Shown: piece after piece, positions 62,188-64,000 of the stretch | How the letters are laid out: the number at the start of each line of letters is the position of its first letter | Position numbering within the stretch: the stretch's first letter is position 1 | Assembly (NCBI GenBank): GCA_019240115.1 | Contig: JAFAYV010000082.1 | Coordinates: 36,299 to 100,298, forward strand | Direction of reading: 5' to 3' | DNA: 64,000 bases | From: Solirubrobacterales bacterium | GTDB taxonomy: Bacteria > Actinomycetota > Thermoleophilia > Solirubrobacterales > Solirubrobacteraceae | Notes under the pieces: model-generated | Database searches by the model: none | Told to the model about the DNA's origin: nothing | Seen by the model: the letters and a program-made list of their open reading frames with translations, nothing else | Made by a program: the position numbers and the translations under genes

Positions 62188-62528
62188 TGTGGCCCCTCCA
62201 CCAACGGACGGACCTCGACCGCCCCGCCGAAACGCAGCGCCGGAATCCGCCCGGCGATCTCGAGAACGGCGTCGAGATCGTCCGCCTCAGCCAGGAACCA
62301 ACCGCCGAACACCTCCTTGGTATCAGCGAACGGGCCATCTGTGATCACCGTCTGGCCCTCGCGCCCGCGAAGCGTGGTAGCGCTGTGGACCGGCTGAAGA
62401 GGCGCGCCACCAAGGACCCGTGGGTCGTCGCGAAGCGCGTAGTACTCGGCCGAAACGGCCGGCTGCTCCTCCTGACTCAGACCCTCGTACTCGGCGGGCG
62501 CTTGAAAGACCATCAGTGCGTACTTCAT
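62184..62528 (-). CDS. DGPF/YCII-domain protein, partner of ECF42 sigma factor
   Basis: A 114-residue ferredoxin-like-fold protein with the DGPF signature TVITDGPFADTKE (about residues 60-72), start MKYALMVFQAP. Genes of this type sit next to ECF42 sigma factors in many actinobacteria and are their main known targets; the biochemical role is unsettled. ATG with GGAGG six bases upstream. Translationally coupled to the sigma factor through the CTGA overlap. Confidence 0.92.
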   Translation of the reverse strand: MKYALMVFQAPAEYEGLSQEEQPAVSAEYYALRDDPRVLGGAPLQPVHSATTLRGREGQTVITDGPFADTKEVFGGWFLAEADDLDAVLEIAGRIPALRFGGAVEVRPLVEGPH

Positions 62529-62564
62529 CCGAAACCTCCTGGAGAAGAGTGGATCTTCGCCCTA

Positions 62565-62593
62565 ACGACGAACGGATGCACGCTGAGGGGACA
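62565..62593 (-). promoter_or_regulatory. ECF-type promoter of the DGPF-sigma operon (TGTCCC-N17-CGTCGT)
   Basis: Minus strand: -35 TGTCCC (62593-62588), 17-base spacer ending CCGTT, -10 CGTCGT (62570-62565), 37 bases before ATG 62528. Identical hexamers and spacer length to the MFS promoter, with GTTCGTCGT shared. It implies autoregulation by the ECF42 factor. Confidence 0.72.
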
Positions 62594-62779
62594 GCCTTTA
62601 CATGAACCGGAAATCGGCGAACCTCGACTGAGCCGTCATCCGCGGAGCCGGTCCCTGGCCGCTGGCCCGACCGCGTTCCCGGACCGCATACGTCACCGGT
62701 CTCGCGAGCAAGCACCAGCCCGGCCACGGCCGGTGTTAGCCGTGACGGCGCCATGCGTTCGCCGCGATACGAACGCGCC

Positions 62780-62809
62780 TTGACATGCAGCCATCAGGAT
62801 GCATATGGT
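62780..62809 (+). promoter_or_regulatory. Promoter of the ArsR-SRPBCC gene
   Basis: TTGACA (62780-62785) and TATGGT (62804-62809) with an 18-base spacer. The spacer is exactly filled by the first operator copy. Transcription would start about five bases before ATG 62821. Confidence 0.6.
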
Positions 62810-62829
62810 CGTGCAGCCAAATGGATGCA
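62786..62829 (+). promoter_or_regulatory. Two 18-bp operator-like dyads TGCAGCC-N4-GGATGCA
   Basis: Copies at 62786-62803 (between -35 and -10) and 62812-62829 (over the transcription start and the ATG), 26 bp apart. Each is an imperfect palindrome of TGCAKCC/GGMTGCA halves. Their placement would block polymerase, as expected of an ArsR autorepressor. Confidence 0.7.
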
Positions 62830-63678
62830 CAATCTCCCGAGCTCGACGACGTGTTCCGCGCTCTGGCCGATCCCGGGCGCCGCCGGCTGCTTGACAGCCT
62901 GAACGCCCGCGGCGGCCAGACGCTGCGGGAGCTCTGCACGGAGATGGATATGGCCCGCCAGTCGGTCTCCAAGCACCTGGCGGTTCTGGAGGCGGCGCGC
63001 CTCGTGAGCACCGTATGGCGGGGACGCGAGAAGCTGCACTACCTCAACCCGGCGCCGATCAACGAGATCTCCGAGCGCTGGATCACGCAGTACGACCGCG
63101 GCCGGGTGAACGCCCTGGCCGATCTCAAACGAGCCCTGGAGGACCCTCCCGTGGACAAACCCTCGTTCGTCTACAGCACCTACATCCGCACAACGGCAGA
63201 GCGCCTGTGGCAAGCACTCACCGAGCCGACCTTCACCGAGCGCTACTGGGGGCTCACCCTGGAAAGCGACTGGCAGGCGGGATCCCCGATCATCCTGCGC
63301 CAATGGGGCATCGAGATCGCCGACCCCGACCAGATCGTGCTCGAATCAGACCCCCCTCGCCGCCTCTCCTACACGTGGCACACATTCACGCCCGAGTGGC
63401 AGCAGCTCGCGCGCGAGAAGGTCGGCCTCGACCAGGCATTCCTGGAGCGCATCGCCCACGAGCCCCGCTCCAAAGCGACGTTTGAGATCGACGACCTCGG
63501 CGAACTCGTCAAGCTCACCGTCATCCACGACGGCTTCGAACCCGGCAGCGAGGTGCTCCAGACCATCAGCCAGGGCTGGCCCCACGTCCTCTCCAACCTC
63601 AAGACGCTCATCGAGACCGGTGACATCCTCCCGGCGCCCGCGCCACCGTCAGACATCACGGCTGCCGCAGCGTCCTGA
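62821..63678 (+). CDS. ArsR-type repressor fused to an SRPBCC (AHSA1-like) domain
   Basis: A 285-residue fusion. Residues about 5-90 form a winged helix of the ArsR class (VFRALADPGRRRLLDSL, MARQSVSKHLAVLEAARLV, REKLHYLNPAPI). Residues about 125-265 form an SRPBCC ligand-binding domain (YIRTTAERLWQALTEPTF, PPRRLSYTWH, TVIHDGFEPGSEV, WPHVLSNLKTLIETG). It lacks the metal-binding Cys of ArsR/SmtB sensors, so a hydrophobic ligand bound by the second domain is the likely signal. ATG 62821 is used because the promoter and operator lie directly upstream; the frame opens at 62785. Confidence 0.88.
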   Translation: MDAQSPELDDVFRALADPGRRRLLDSLNARGGQTLRELCTEMDMARQSVSKHLAVLEAARLVSTVWRGREKLHYLNPAPINEISERWITQYDRGRVNALADLKRALEDPPVDKPSFVYSTYIRTTAERLWQALTEPTFTERYWGLTLESDWQAGSPIILRQWGIEIADPDQIVLESDPPRRLSYTWHTFTPEWQQLAREKVGLDQAFLERIAHEPRSKATFEIDDLGELVKLTVIHDGFEPGSEVLQTISQGWPHVLSNLKTLIETGDILPAPAPPSDITAAAAS

Positions 63679-63879
63679 GCACCGACGGGCACCGCCCTGC
63701 ACCGCGAGACCGCCGTCGCCGAGGGCCCGTGGGCGAGCTCGGACAACATCTTCTGAGGATCATCAACCGCGCCCTGGCCCGACAGCTTGTCGATGCTCGC
63801 GTGTATCTCCGCCGGGCGAGATCACTGGCGCGGTAGCGGCGGCGGGAGCTTTGCGGATGAGCGTCGGCCCGGAGGTCAT
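63679..63879. other. Intergenic region before the EAL gene
   Basis: About 200 bases between convergent genes. A 36-codon open stretch on the plus strand from GTG near 63729 has no recognisable domain and I do not call it. No terminator hairpin identified. Confidence 0.3.
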
Positions 63880-64000
63880 TCAATCAGCCAGGCCGACCAG
63901 CGCCGCGGCCGTCATCGGTTGGGCGAGCAGGAATCCCTGTGCCCGGTCGCACGCCAGCGCCCGGAGCGCGTCGCGCTGTGAGTGGGTCTCGACGCCTTCG
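63880..64000 (-). CDS. EAL-domain cyclic-di-GMP phosphodiesterase, C-terminal fragment
   Basis: The last 40 codons of a gene entering from beyond the window end. The residues read EGVETHSQRDALRALACD then RAQGFLLAQPM, matching the C-terminal EGVE motif and the CDxxQGF segment of EAL domains. The EGVE Glu is a conserved EAL residue. The gene ends in TGA at 63882-63880. Any GGDEF or sensor domain lies outside. Confidence 0.85.
   Translation of the reverse strand, partial: EGVETHSQRDALRALACDRAQGFLLAQPMTAAALVGLAD

Noticed and set aside
62785..62820. Upstream ATG at 62785 as the start of the ArsR-SRPBCC gene
   Set aside because: It would overlap the -35 box and lie upstream of the predicted transcription start; ATG 62821 gives a standard ArsR N-terminus.
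59418..63831. 14-bp repeat GAGATCACTGGCGC at 59418-59431 and 63818-63831 as possible ends of a mobile element
   Set aside because: A match of this length between two sites is expected by chance in a 64-kb high-GC window; no transposase gene or flanking duplication is present.

Overview
The window is high-GC DNA with densely packed genes, many GTG starts, and 4-base stop/start overlaps (ATGA or GTGA) joining most operon neighbours. Together with an F420-type LLM oxidoreductase, a Ser/Thr kinase, a uvrC-rapZ-gap-pgk-tpi order and many start codons lying only 6-10 bases behind a TANNNT box, this points to an actinobacterium. A deep branch such as Thermoleophilia/Solirubrobacterales is my inference; no rRNA is present to prove it.

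Layout. 1-5944: a molybdenum hydroxylase (CO dehydrogenase type) operon, coxL (5' end cut off)-coxM-coxD-coxE-xdhC/coxF-mocA-coxG. 5956-13548: housekeeping genes (GST-like reductase, MFS exporter, Ppx/GppA, a variant HD protein, alpha/beta hydrolase, ABC-F ATPase, small membrane proteins). 13666-19069: a compact catabolic operon with a glutamine-synthetase-like ligase, FAH-family enzyme, extradiol dioxygenase, acetoacetate-decarboxylase-like enzyme and aldehyde dehydrogenase. 19074-28914: uvrC, a secreted GH79-like glycosidase, rapZ and the glycolytic operon gap-pgk-tpiA-gpmI. 29038-34777: hsp20, tgt, a Ser/Thr kinase with a companion lipoprotein, a phosphoesterase and an M48 protease. 34787-38692: beta-ketoacyl synthase, acyl-CoA ligase and LLM oxidoreductase. 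38735-42231: DUF3467 protein, rlmH, a TrkA-type channel without a GYG filter, and an arginyl-tRNA synthetase without a visible HIGH motif.

42282-45285: a two-component system followed by ccmG-ccmH. 45367-52754: a six-gene operon (DUF2064 transferase, methyltransferase, GT-C glycosyltransferase, ABC ATPase, FtsX-like permease, Tat-exported phosphoesterase). 52872-56406: a membrane-anchored sulfite-oxidase-fold Mo oxidoreductase, a membrane protein, a dTDP-rhamnose-epimerase-like enzyme and a GT2 glycosyltransferase. A tRNA-Gly(CCC) lies at 56554-56626.

From about 57 kb the style changes: intergenic DNA is longer, the GH18-LysM gene at 58270 is visibly less GC-rich, and start codons carry GGAGG ribosome sites. 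This part looks accessory. It holds an ECF42-type sigma factor with its DGPF/YCII partner and an MFS exporter; the two transcription units share an identical-spacing promoter (TGTCCC-N17-CGTCGT). It also holds an ArsR-SRPBCC fusion whose promoter carries two 18-bp copies of the dyad TGCAGCC-N4-GGATGCA. The window ends in the last 40 codons of an EAL-domain protein.

The most unusual signals are the ECF42 promoter pair, the paired ArsR operators, a probable CTG start, recurrent short duplications sitting on stop/start junctions, the many predicted leaderless promoters (one pair bidirectional), and several enzymes with altered signature residues (ArgS, channel, HD protein).
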